A program made the translations under genes and the position numbers. A stretch of 64,000 nucleotides of DNA from Ziziphus jujuba (taxonomy: Eukaryota > Streptophyta > Magnoliopsida > Rosales > Rhamnaceae), in contig NC_083386.1 of the NCBI RefSeq assembly GCF_031755915.1, positions 8,804,001 through 8,868,000 of the forward strand, given 5' to 3'. The notes under the pieces were generated by a model. That model worked only from the letters and a program-made list of their open reading frames with translations. It was not told the origin of the DNA and ran no database searches. Shown piece after piece: positions 46,901-57,200 of this stretch. Every line of letters begins with the position of its first letter. The first letter of the stretch is position 1.

Positions 46901-47178
46901 AGACCTTCAGGAACAATTCCACTACTTGGAATTGGGATGACACCCATGTTGTTACTCATAGATCTGACAGGTCAATATATAAAAGTAATTATAAACGTTT
47001 AATGAAGACAAATAATTAAGTTTCACAGAAAAACATAAAATAAATAAATAAATAACCCCAAAAATGGAAACAAAAAGTAGTGAATGAAGGAAAATGATAT
47101 GGAAGTTCTTGCCTACGAGGTGGTAGAAAGGAATGATGCTGCCAGAAAAAGAACCCACTGGATTTAAAGTGTTTTTTT
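40375..47178 (-). CDS. Ankyrin copy 2: UBN2-ankyrin-PGG membrane protein gene, one frameshift
   Basis: Minus-strand model: leader exon (about 47178-47113), then coding exons 46963-46641, 44115-43636, 43443-43294, 43116-43051, 42311-42246, 42174-41724 and 40974-40375. The first five coding introns interrupt codons in phase 1 and the last is phase 0. Joined, they would encode about 710 residues if one base missing in exon 6 were present. Layout is an N-terminal DUF4219/UBN2 domain (about residues 15-105), ankyrin repeats in the middle, and a C-terminal PGG domain with four predicted membrane helices. ACD6 and ITN1 are the characterised relatives of the ankyrin-PGG part (membrane proteins in defence/cell death and salt/ROS responses); the UBN2 form has no function I know of. 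As written, the exon 6 lesion would end the protein before the PGG domain, so it may be a recent pseudogene or contain a sequence error. Confidence 0.82.
41724..42174 (-). CDS. Ankyrin copy 2, coding exon 6, with a 1-base deletion
   Basis: The acceptor AATAG precedes 42174, and the donor TTTGAG|GTAATC follows 41724. Most of the exon reads one frame (KLAHVQILELLDQMCAM, LVEKSDASGRNIFMLAILH, NTALHMAGIL, RISGAALKMQRELQWF). The first few codons are out of register because copy 2 has one base fewer than copy 1 in the A-rich run at about 42162-42168. With splicing as modelled, the protein would stop after roughly 25 wrong codons. No other acceptor restores the frame, since an in-frame TGA lies just upstream. 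Confidence 0.78.
42246..42311 (-). CDS. Ankyrin copy 2, coding exon 5 (66 nt)
   Basis: Acceptor TTAAACAG, donor GTTAG|GTATGT. Reads KDLHHKFWSLQGLALKSVN, conserved with 8520-8458 of copy 1 (HHKFWSLRGLTLKFLKM), which supports it as coding. Confidence 0.8.
42407..42568. repeat. ~83-bp tandem duplication in intron 4 of ankyrin copy 2
   Basis: Two copies starting near 42400 and 42491 share AAATCTCCA.TAT.TATGA, AGAGAGGGG.AACATA and TAGGGAT..GGCTACA-type words in the same order. Non-coding. Confidence 0.7.
43051..43116 (-). CDS. Ankyrin copy 2, coding exon 4 (66 nt)
   Basis: The acceptor TTCATAG leads into 43116; the donor CCAG|GTATGT follows 43051. It encodes about 22 residues (IHIKPDKTRQLTNNM and following). 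Both ends are phase 1, and the joined frame is open from exon 3 to exon 5. It is a low-complexity linker with no domain and is absent from copy 1. Confidence 0.75.
43294..43443 (-). CDS. Ankyrin copy 2, coding exon 3
   Basis: Found by reading between exons 2 and 5. The acceptor TAAATAG precedes 43443 and the donor GACT|GTTAGT follows 43294. Phase 1 at both ends matches the neighbours. It reads VALDLLNHCPELAI, then LAKLPSTVL and FWEQWIYD, the ankyrin-to-linker segment that in this family ends in an FW.QWIY motif. It is absent from copy 1. Confidence 0.8.
43636..44115 (-). CDS. Ankyrin copy 2, coding exon 2 (ankyrin repeats)
   Basis: Acceptor TTTTGTAG, donor TTCG|GTGAGAG. Codes for ESFYNAVRNGDKDATNEFI, MTALHVAAINGRIGIVETLL and HFTALEISIVYNASIEIAEC: two to three ankyrin repeats, the TALHVAA being the canonical turn-helix signature. 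It ends in a segment LVSIAISMEIF that leads to exon 3. The open frame continues past the donor to 43604, but those residues are intronic. Confidence 0.88.
44760..44937 (-). mobile_element. tRNA-derived SINE, 3' part duplicated
   Basis: On the minus strand, an A-box-like TAGCTCAGTTAA (44917-44906) is followed about 31 bases later by a B-box-like GTGAGTTCAAAAC (44875-44863), the arrangement of an RNA polymerase III promoter. It ends in an A-rich tail near 44770. The segment after the B box (AAACATCAG ... GACATTATTGTAATGAT, then A-run) is present twice in tandem (44822-44866 and 44772-44820). Target duplications were not identified. It lies in intron 1 of ankyrin copy 2. Confidence 0.55.
45249..46039. 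mobile_element. MITE-like inverted repeats (two adjacent units)
   Basis: The unit at 45665-46039 has perfect 14-bp terminal inverted repeats, CTATGTTTGGATTG and its complement. The unit at 45249-45645 begins TATGTTTGGATTG and ends with the imperfect complement CAATCCAAATA. Interiors are non-coding, GGAAAGGAAA-rich on one side and TTTCCTTT-rich on the other. No clear target duplication was found, so the superfamily is not assigned. The open frame at 45199-45558 is spurious. Confidence 0.45.
46154..46178. repeat. (C)25 homopolymer
   Basis: Twenty-five C residues in a row, followed by CTTTTTTCCC-type sequence, in intron 1 of ankyrin copy 2. The minus-strand transcript would carry a run of G. 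Confidence 0.95.
46641..46963 (-). CDS. Ankyrin copy 2, coding exon 1 (DUF4219/UBN2)
   Basis: The acceptor TGTCAG precedes 46963, and the ATG is at 46959-46957, only four bases into the exon. Motifs are YEQWSIRLRTYLKAQD, VWDVIEST, ATALLAIHISCGPRAF and AKQAWDTLA: the conserved W, DLWD-like, NA.AL..I and AWDTL positions of copia-type gag domains. The donor CGCAAG|GTCAAT at 46641 leaves phase 1 and joins exon 2 in frame. This ATG is chosen because it is the first in the exon and the equivalent of the ATG at 17779 in copy 1. Confidence 0.85.
46964..47112 (-). other. Intron in the 5' leader of ankyrin copy 2 (GC-AG)
   Basis: Donor CTCGTAG|GCAAGAACTT at 47113/47112 and acceptor TGTCAG at 46964. 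The donor dinucleotide is GC. The aligned position in every downstream array unit reads GTAAGAAC instead (some GCAAG or GTAAG variants), which supports this being a splice site. The intron lies just before the ATG. Confidence 0.6.
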
Positions 47179-47207
47179 ATGGTTGCTGAAAATTGTGTTG
47201 ATGGGCA

Positions 47208-47215
47208 TTATATAG
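47208..47215 (-). promoter_or_regulatory. TATA box of ankyrin copy 2
   Basis: The minus strand reads CTCTATATAATG. It lies about 95 bases upstream of the proposed leader donor, giving a start site near 47178 and a leader exon of about 65 nt. The aligned position in the array units reads ACATATATCC, a weaker match. Confidence 0.6.
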
Positions 47216-47905
47216 AGACCTAAACTTTCAATTTATCTCTAGTTATGACACATTATTTTTCTCAAGTATCATTAATTCACCTTTGTATCCTTCATTCCCA
47301 ACAGACCATGCTTTTTTCTCCAATTAATAGGCTAATCTCCTGTTTCTATCTGTCCTTTCAAGGTTCTTCTTTTCACCATTTAACTTCTAGCTTTACTTAA
47401 ACCCCACAATTAATGTAAGGTGTGGTTTTCCCAACTACCTAATCTTGACGCACAATCTAGCACTATTACTGTTCTACTCATCCTTACAGTTGTATTTATT
47501 AAAACATGTCCTACTTATTCATGTAGTTTCATTATGCATTTATAGAATATTCTAATTATTATTCTTTATCCTTTTCCTGTGTATAGGCTTCGTTAAATTG
47601 TATATATACATGTTTATTCAATAAATTAGTCATTGCAAAGCCTAATTAGTAGTAAATTTTATTTATTTATTTATTTTTTGGGACAACGAAATCCAATTGG
47701 AACCTCATTTGAGAAAATCATCCAAGATTTTTATATCTTTCATGGAGAAAAGACCCTTATGCATAACTAAGCACATAGTAAAATTAAGCCCTTAAAGAAT
47801 TATAAAAATTTATTTATCCATAACTCGATTACAATAATGTATTTAGATATATACTAAATCACAGTGTGAATATTTGATAAATTTATATTTATAGCTTCGA
47901 AAGGT

Positions 47906-47925
47906 CATAGTTATCCATAACTATG
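47906..47925. repeat. Conserved hairpin in array units (first instance)
   Basis: CATAGTTAT-CC-ATAACTATG has perfect 9-base arms. The same element recurs once per unit, e.g. at 49320-49339, with occasional arm mutations (for example near 50728 and 53555). Confidence 0.85.
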
Positions 47926-48256
47926 CCAGAACAGGCATAACACTCCTAGCAGGGCCAAGACTTGAAGAAGAATTTGTATGTTGTTATTAAAATTTTATTT
48001 TATTTTATTTATATTGGACCACTTAGGGAAGACTTGAATGGCCATTGGCCATATTCCATGTGTCCCATGGAGAGAAGTAGGACGACTATAAAACAAAATG
48101 AATTGAATAAAATAAAGTAGAGTAGGGCCCCAACAAGGTTTTCAGCGTGCATGTATATTAAAATACATTAATTTCCGATTAATCTCATCTGCCCCACCTA
48201 AGTAAAGCACGCAATGTAATATTTCAATACCAATTCTCCTTTTTTTTTGGAACAGA

Positions 48257-48268
48257 TGATCATGATCA
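48257..48268. repeat. Conserved 12-bp palindrome in array units (first instance)
   Basis: TGATCATGATCA is self-complementary and lies about 65-75 bases from the leader-donor landmark in nearly every unit. It could be a binding site for a dimeric factor; nothing in the sequence proves that. Confidence 0.75.
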
Positions 48269-51200
48269 CAATGTTAAACATATGATATCTGAATCAGCTG
48301 AGATATGTTTGAGGCGGATATGGGGGTTCTTACCTGCAAGGTGGTGAATGATTCTGTCGGAAAAGTCCACTATTATATGTATGATGTTTCTTTTTCTTTT
48401 GTTTGGTTTTTGATTTTGTTTTTTTGTTTTTTGGTTTTTTTATTTATGTAAATTGTGTTGACGGATATATGTAATAATTTGCAACAACCCGACAGTATAT
48501 ATGTGGAGTTAAGACTTTTTATTTTGTTTTTTATTTTTTGTCTTTTAACTGCTGGATAGGGTAATTAATGATGATAAATATCTTTGAGGTCATTCTTCTT
48601 TTCGTTTTTGTTTTCAGATAAGAGCTTTTCTAGAATTAAATATATGTATGTGCCAGTTGTTAACATTATTTTTTTCAAGTATCATTAATTCACCTATGTA
48701 TCCTTTATACCCCACAGACCATGCTTTTTTCTCCAATTAATTGGCTAATCTCCTGTTTCTATCTGCCCTTTCAAGGTTCTTCTTTTCACCATTTAATTTC
48801 TAGCTTTACTTAAACCCCACAATTAATGTAAGGTGTGGTTTTCCCAACTACCTAATCTTGACGCACAATCTAGCACTACTACTGTTCTAGTCATCCTTAC
48901 AATTGTATTTATTAAAACATGTCCTACTTATTCATGTAGTTTCATTATGCATTTATAGAATATTCTAATTATTATTCTTTATCCTTTTCTTGTGTATAGG
49001 CTTCGTTAAATTGTATATATACATGTTTATTCAATAAATTGGTCATTGCAAAGCCTAATTAGTAGCAAAGTTTATTTATTTATTATTTTTTTTGGGACAA
49101 CTAAATCCAATTGGAACCTCATTTGGCAAATCATCCTAGATATTTATTTCTTTCATGGAGAAAAGACCCTTATGCATAACTAAGCACATAGTAAAATTAA
49201 GCCCTTAAAGAATTATAAAAATTTATTTATCCATAACTCGATTACAGTAATGTATTTAGATATATACTAAATCATAGTGTGAATATTTGATAAATTTTAC
49301 ATTTATATCTTCGAAAGGTCATAGTTATCCATAACTATGTCAGAACATGCATAAGACTCCTAGCAGGGCCCAAGAGTTGAAGAAGAATTTGTATGTTGTT
49401 ATTAAAGTTTTATTTTATTTTATTTATATGGGACCACTTAGGGAAGACTTGAATGGCCGTTAGCCATATTCCATGTGTCCCATGGAGAAAATTAGGACGA
49501 CTAGAAAACAAAATGAATTCAATAAAATAAAGTAGAGTAGGGCCCCAACAAGGTTTTCAGCGTGGATGTATATTAAAATACATTAATTTCCGATTAATGT
49601 CATCTGCCCCACCTAAATAATGCATGCAATGTAATATTTCAGTACCAATTTTCCTTTTTTTGGAACAGATGATCATGATCACAATGTTAAACATATGATA
49701 TCTAAATTAGATGAGATATGTTTGAGACAGATATGGGGGTTCTTACCTGCAAGGTGGTGAATGATTCTGCCGGAAAAGTCCACTATTATATGTATGATGT
49801 TTGTTTTTCTTTTCTTTGGTTTTTTATTTTGTTTTTTTTTTTGGTTTTTTTATTTATGTAAATTGTGTTGACGGATATATGTAATAATTTGCAGCAACCC
49901 AACAGTATATATGTGGAGTTGAGACTTTTTATTTTGATTTTGATTTTTTATCATTTAACTGCTGGATAGTGTAATTAATGATGATAAATATGTTTGAGGT
50001 CATTCTGCTTCTGGTTTTTGTTTTCAGATAAGAGCTTTTCTAGAATTAAATATATGTATGTGCCAGTTGTTCACATTATTTTTTTCAAGTATCATTAATT
50101 CACCTTTGTATCCTTTATACCCCACAGACCATGCTTTTTTCTCCAATTAATTGGCTAATCTCCTGTTTCTATCTGTCCGTTCAAGGTTCTTCTTTTCACC
50201 ATTTAATTTCTAGCTTTACTTAAACCCCACAATTAATGTAAGGTGTGGTTTTCCGAACTACCTAATCTTGACGCACAATCTAGCACTATTACTGTTCTAC
50301 TCATCCTTACAATTGTATTTATTAAAACATGTCCTACTTGTTCATGTAGTTTCATTATGCATTTATAGAATATTCTAATTATTATTCTTTATCCTTTTCC
50401 TGTGTATAGGCTTCGTTAAATTGTATATATACATGTTTATTCAATAAATTGGTCATTACAAAGCCTAATTAGCAGCAAATTTTATTTATTTATTTATTTT
50501 TTAGGACAACGAAATCCAATTGGAACATCATTTGAGAAAATCATCCTAGATTTTTATTTCTTTCATGGAGAAAAGACCATTATGCATGACTAAGCACGTA
50601 GTAAAATTAAGCCCTTAAAGAATTATAAAAATTTATTTATCCATAACTCGATTACAATAATGTATTTAGATATATACTAAATCACAGTGTGAATATTTGA
50701 TAAATTTATATTTATATCTTCAAAAGGTCATAGTTATTCATAACTATGTCAGAACATGCATAAGACTCCTAGCAGGGCCCAAGACTTGAAGAAGAATTTG
50801 TATGTTGTTATTAAATTTTTATTTTACTTTATTTATATCGGACCACTTACGGAATACTTGAATGGCCGTTGGCCATATTCCATGTGTCCAATGGAGAAAA
50901 GTAGGATGACTACAAAACAAAATGAATTGAATAAAATAAAACAGACTACGGCCCAAACAAGGTTTTCAGCGTCCATGTATATTAAAATACATTAATTTCC
51001 GATTAATGTCATCTGCCCCACCTAAGTAATGCATGCAATGTAAGATTTCAATATCAATTTAACTTTTTTTTGGAACAGATGATCATGATTACAATGCTAA
51101 ACATATGATATCTGAACCAGCTGAGATATGTTTGAGACGGATATGGGGGTTGTTACCTGCAAGGTGGTGAATGATTCTGTCAGAAAAGTCCACTAGTATA

Positions 51201-54200
51201 TGTATGATGTTTCTTTTTCTTTTGTTTGGTTTTTGATTTTGTTTTTTTGTTTTTTGGTTTTTTTATTTATGTAAATTGTGTTGACGGATATATGTAATAA
51301 TTTGCAGCAATTCGACAGTATATATGTGGAGTTGAGACTTTTTATTTTGATTTTGATTTTTTATCTTTTAACTGCTGGATAGTGTAATTAATGATGATAA
51401 ATATGTTTGAGGTCATTCTGCTTCTGGTTTTTGTTTTCAAATAAGAGCTTTTCTAGAATTAAATATATGTATGTGCCAGTTGTTCACATTATTTTTTTCA
51501 AGTATCATTAATTCACCTTTGTATCCTTTATACCCCACAGACCATGCTTTTTTCTCCAATTAATTGGCTAATCTCCTGTTTCTATCTGTCCTTTCAAGGT
51601 TCTTCTTTTCACCATTTAATTTCTAGCTTTACTTAAACCCCACAATTAATGTAAGGTGTGGTTTTCCCAACTATCTAATCTTGACGCACAATCTAGCACT
51701 ATTACTGTTCTAGTCATCCTTACAATTGTATTTATTAAAACATGTCCTACTTATTCATTTAGTTTCATTATACATTTATAGAATATTCTAATTATTATTC
51801 TTTATCCTTTTCCTATGTATAGGCTTCGTTTAATTGTATATATACATGTTTATTCAATAAATTGGTCATTGCAAAGCCTAATTAGTAGCAAATTTTATTT
51901 ATTTATTATTTTTTTTGGGACAACCAAATCCAATTGGAACCTCACTTGAGAAATCATCCTAGATATTTATTTCTTTCATGGAGAAAAGACCCTTATGCAT
52001 AACTAAGCGCGTAGTATAATTAAGCCCTTAAAGAATTATAAAAAGTTATTTATCCATAAATCGATCACAATAATGTATTTAGATATATACTAAATCACAG
52101 TGTGAATATTTGATAAATTTATATTTATATCTTCAAAAGCTCATCGTTATCCATAACTATGTCAGAACATGCATAAGACTCCTAGCAGGGCCCAAGACTT
52201 GAAGAAGAATTTGTTTGTTGTTATTAAATTTTTATTTTACTTTATTTATATCGGACCACTTACGGAAGACTTGAATGGCCATTGGCCATATTCCATGTGT
52301 CCCATGGAGAAAAGTAGGACGGCTACAAAACAAAATGAATTGAATAAAATAAAGTAGAGTACGGCCCAAACAAGGTTTTCAGCGTCCATGTATATTAAAA
52401 TACATTAATTTCCGATTAATGTCATCTGCCCCACCTAAGTAATGCATGCAATGTAATATTTCAATACCAGTTTTCCTTTTTTTTGGAACAGATGATCATG
52501 ATCACAATGTTAAACATATGATATCTGAATCAGCTGAGATATATTTGAGACGGATATGGGGGTTGTTACCTGCAAGGTGGTGAATGATTCTATCGGAAAA
52601 GTCCACTATTATATGTATGATGTTTCTATTTCTTTTGTTTGGTTTTTCATCTTGTTTTTTTGTTATTTGGTTTTTTTATTTATGTAAATTGTGTTGACGG
52701 ATATATGTAATAATTTGCAGCAACCCGACAGTATATATGTGGAGTTGAGACTTTTTATTTTGTTTTTTATTTTTTATCTTTTAACTGCTGGATAGGGTAA
52801 TTAATGATGATAAATATGTTTGAGGTCATTCTGCTTTTAGTTTTTGTTTTCAGATAAGAGCTTTTCTAGAATTAAATGTATGTATGTGCCAGTTGTTAAC
52901 ATTATTTTTTTCAAGTATCATTAATTCACCTATGTATCCTTTATACCCCACAGACCATGCTTTTTTCTCCAATTAATTGGCTAATCTCCTATTTCTATCT
53001 GTCCTTTCAAGGTTCTTCTTTTCACCATTTAATTTCTAGCTTTACTTAAACCCCACAATTAATGTAAGGTGTGGTTTTCCCAACTATCTAATCTTGACGC
53101 ACAATCTAGCACGATTACTGTTCTAGTCGTCCTTACAATTGTATTTATGAAAACATGTCCTACTTATTCATTTAGTTTCATTATGCATTTATAGAATATT
53201 CTAATTATTATTCTTTATCCTTTTCCTGTGTATAGGCTTCGTTTAATTGTATATATACAAGTTTATTCAATAAATTGGTCACTGCAAAGCCTAATTAGTA
53301 GCAAATTTTATTTATTTATTATTTTTTTTGGGACAACGAAATCCAATTGGAACCTCATTTGAGAAATCATCCTAGATATTTATTTCTTTCATGGACAAAA
53401 GACCCTTATGCATAACTAAGCACGTAGTAAAATTAAGCCCTTAAAGAATTATAAAAATTTATTTATCCATAACTCGATTACAATAATGTATTTAGATATA
53501 TACTAAATCACAGTGTGAATATTTGATAAATTTATATTTATATCTTCGAATGGTCATAGTCATCCATAACTATGTCAGAACATGCCGAAGACTCCTAGCA
53601 GGGCCAAGACTTGACGAAGAATTTGTATGTTGTCATTAAATTTTTATTTTACTTTATTTATATCGGACCACTTACGGAGGACTTGAATGGCCGTTGGCCA
53701 TATTCCATGTGTCCCATGGAGAAAAGTAGGACGACTACAAAACAAAATGAATTGAATAAAATAAAGTAGAGTAGGGCCCCAACATGGTTTTCAGCGTACA
53801 TATATATTAAAATACATTAATTTCCGATTAATGTCATCTGCCCCACCTAAATAATGCATGCAATGTAATATTACGGTACCAATTTTCCTTTTCTTTTGGA
53901 ACAGATGATCATGATCACAATGTTAAACATATGATATCTGAATCCGCTGACATATGTTTGAGACGGATATGGGGGTTCTTACCTGCAAGGTGGTGAATGA
54001 TTCTGTCGGAAAAGTCCACTATTATATGTATGATGTTTGTTTTTCTTTTGTTTGGTTTTTGATTTTGTTTTTTTTTTTTTTGGTTTTTTTATTTATGTAA
54101 ATTGTGTTGACGGATATATGTAATAATTTGCAGCAACCTGACAGTATATATGTGGAGTTGAGACTTTTTATTTTGATTTTGATTTTTTATCTTTTAACTG

Positions 54201-57200
54201 GTGGATAGTGTAATTAATGATGATAAATATGTTTGAGGTCATTCTGCTTCTGGTTTTTGTTTTCAGATAAGAGCTTTTCTAGAATTAAATATATGTATGT
54301 GCCAGTTGTTCACATTATTTTTTTCAAGTATCATTAATTCACCTTTGTATCCTTTATACCCCACAGACCATGCTTTTTTCTCCAATTAATTGGCTAATCT
54401 CCTGTTTCTATCTGTCCTTTCAAGGTTCTTCTTTTCACCATTTAATTTCTAGCTTTACTTAAACCCCACAATTAATGTAAGGTGTGGTTTTCCCAACTAT
54501 CTAATCTTGGCGCACAATCTAGCACTATTACTGTTCTAGTCATCCTTACAATTGTATTTATTAAAGCATGTCCTACTTATTCATGTAGTTTCATTATGCA
54601 TTTATAGAATATTCTAATTATTATTCTTTATCCTTTTCCTGTGTATAGGCTTCGTGAAATTGTATATATACATGTTTATTCAATAAATTGGTCATTGCAA
54701 AGCCTAATTAGTAGCAAATTTTATTTATTTATTTATTTTTTGGGACAACGAAATCCAATTGGAACCTCATTTGAGAAAATCATCCTAGATTTTTATTTCT
54801 TTCATGGAGAAAAGACCCTTATGCATAACTAAGCACGTAGTATAATTAAGCAATTAAAGAATTATAAAAATTTATTTATCCATAACTCGATTACAATAAT
54901 GTATTTAGATATATACTAAATCACAGTGTGAATATTTGATAAATTTATATTTATATCTTCGAAAGGTCATAGTTATCCATAACTATGTCAGAACATGCAT
55001 AAGACTCCTAGCAGGGCCCAAGAGTTGAAGAAGAATTTGTATGTTGTTATTAAATTTTTATTTTACTTTATTTATATAGGACCACTTACAGAGGACTTGA
55101 ATGACCGTTCGCCATATTCCATGTGTCCCATGGAGAAAAGTAGGACGACTACAAAACGAAATGAATTGAATAAAATAAAGTAGAGTACGGCCCAAACAAG
55201 GTTTTGAGCGTCCATGTATATTAAAATACATTAATTTCCGATTAATGTCATCTGCCCCACCTAAGTAATGCATGCAATGTAATATTTCAATACCAATTTT
55301 ACTTTTCTTTGGAACAGATGATCATGATCACAATGTTAAACATATGATATCTGAATGAGCTGAGATATGTTTGAGACGGATATGGTGGTTCTTACCTACA
55401 AGGTGGTGAATGATTCTGTCGGAAAAGTCCACTATTATACGTATGATGTTTGTTTTTCTTTTGTTCGCATTTTTATTTTGTTTTTTTGTTTTTTTGGTTT
55501 TTTTATATATGTAAATAGTTTTGACGGATATATGTAATAATTTGCAGCAACCCGTCAGTTTATTTGTGGACGTGAGACATTTTTTTTTTTTTTATATTTT
55601 ATCTTTTAATGGCTGGATAGGGTAATGAATGATGATAAATATGTTTGAGGTCATTTTGCTTTTGCTTTTTGTTTTCAAATAAGTGCTTTTCAAGAAGTAA
55701 ATATATGTATATGCCAGTTGTTAACATTATGTTTTTTCAAGTATCATTAATTCACCTTTGTATCTTTTATACCCCATATACCGTGCTTTTTTCTCCAATT
55801 AATTGGCTAATCTCCTTTTTCTATCTGTCCTTACTAGGTTCTTCTTTTCACCATTTAATTTCTAGCTTTACGTAAACCCCACAATTAATGTAAGGTGTGG
55901 ATTTCCCAACTACCTAATCTTTATGCACAATCTATCACAATTATTGTTCTAGTCATCCTTACAATTGTACTTATTAAAACATGTCCTACTTATTCATGTA
56001 GTTTCATTATTCATTTACAGAATATTCTAATTATTATTCTTTATCCTTTTGCCGTGTATAGGCTTCGTTAAATTGTATATATACATGTTTATTCAATAAA
56101 TTGGCCGTTGCAAAGACGAATTAGTAACAAATTTTTTTTTTAATTTTTTTTTTTGGGACATCGAATTCCAATTGGAACCTCATTTGAGAAATCATCCTAG
56201 ATGTTTATTTCTTTCATGGAGAAAAGACCCTTATGCATAACTAAGCACATCGTAAAATTAAACCCATAAGGAATTATAAAAATTAATTTATCCATAACTA
56301 GATTACAATAATGTATTTAGATATATACTAAATCTAAGTGTGAATATGTGATAAATTTAGATTTATCTGTTCAAAAAGTCATAGTTATCCATAACTATGT
56401 CAGAACATGCATAAGACTCCTTGCAGGGCCCAAGACTTGAAGAAGAATTTGTATGTTGTTGTTAAAATTTTATTTTATTTTATTTACATCCTACCACTTC
56501 GGGAAGACTTGAATGGCCGTTGGCCATATTCCATTTGTCCAATGAAGAAAAGCAGGTTGACTAGAAAACAAAATGAATTGAATAAAATAAAGTAAAGTAG
56601 GGCCCCAACAAGGTTTTCGGCGTGCATGTATATTAAAATACATTAATTTTCGATTAATGTCATCTGCCCCGCCTAAATAATGGATGCAATGTGATATTTC
56701 AATACCAATTTCTCTTTTTTTTAGAACAGATGATCATGATCACAATGTTAAATATATGATATCTGAATCAGCTGAGATATGTTTGAGACGGATATGGAGG
56801 TTCTTACTTGCAAGGTCGTGAATGATTCTGTCGGAAAAGTCCACTATTATATGTATGATGTTTGTTTTTCTTTTGTTTGGTTTTTGATTTTGTTTTTTTT
56901 TTTTTTTTGGTTTTTTTATTTATGTAAATGGTGTTGACGCATATACGTAATAATTTGCAGACAACCGTCAGTTTATATGTGGAGTTGAGACTTTTTATTT
57001 TGTTTTTTATTTTTTATCTTTTAACTGCTGGATAGGGTAATTAATGATGATAAATATGTTTGAGGTCATTCTGCTTTTGGTTTTTGTTTTCAGATAAGAG
57101 CTTTTCTAGAATTAAATATATGTATGTGCCAATTGTTAACATTATTTTGTTCAAGTATCATTAATTCACCTTTGTATCCCTTATACCCCACAGACCTTGC

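Larger units (their letters stand above)
47247..48330. repeat. First, gene-proximal array unit
   Basis: From TCAAGTATCATTAATTCACC onward it matches the other units closely. The sequence between this point and the copy 2 TATA box is gene-specific and shorter than in other units, which explains the shorter first spacing. This is the junction between the gene's own promoter and the array. Confidence 0.8.
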
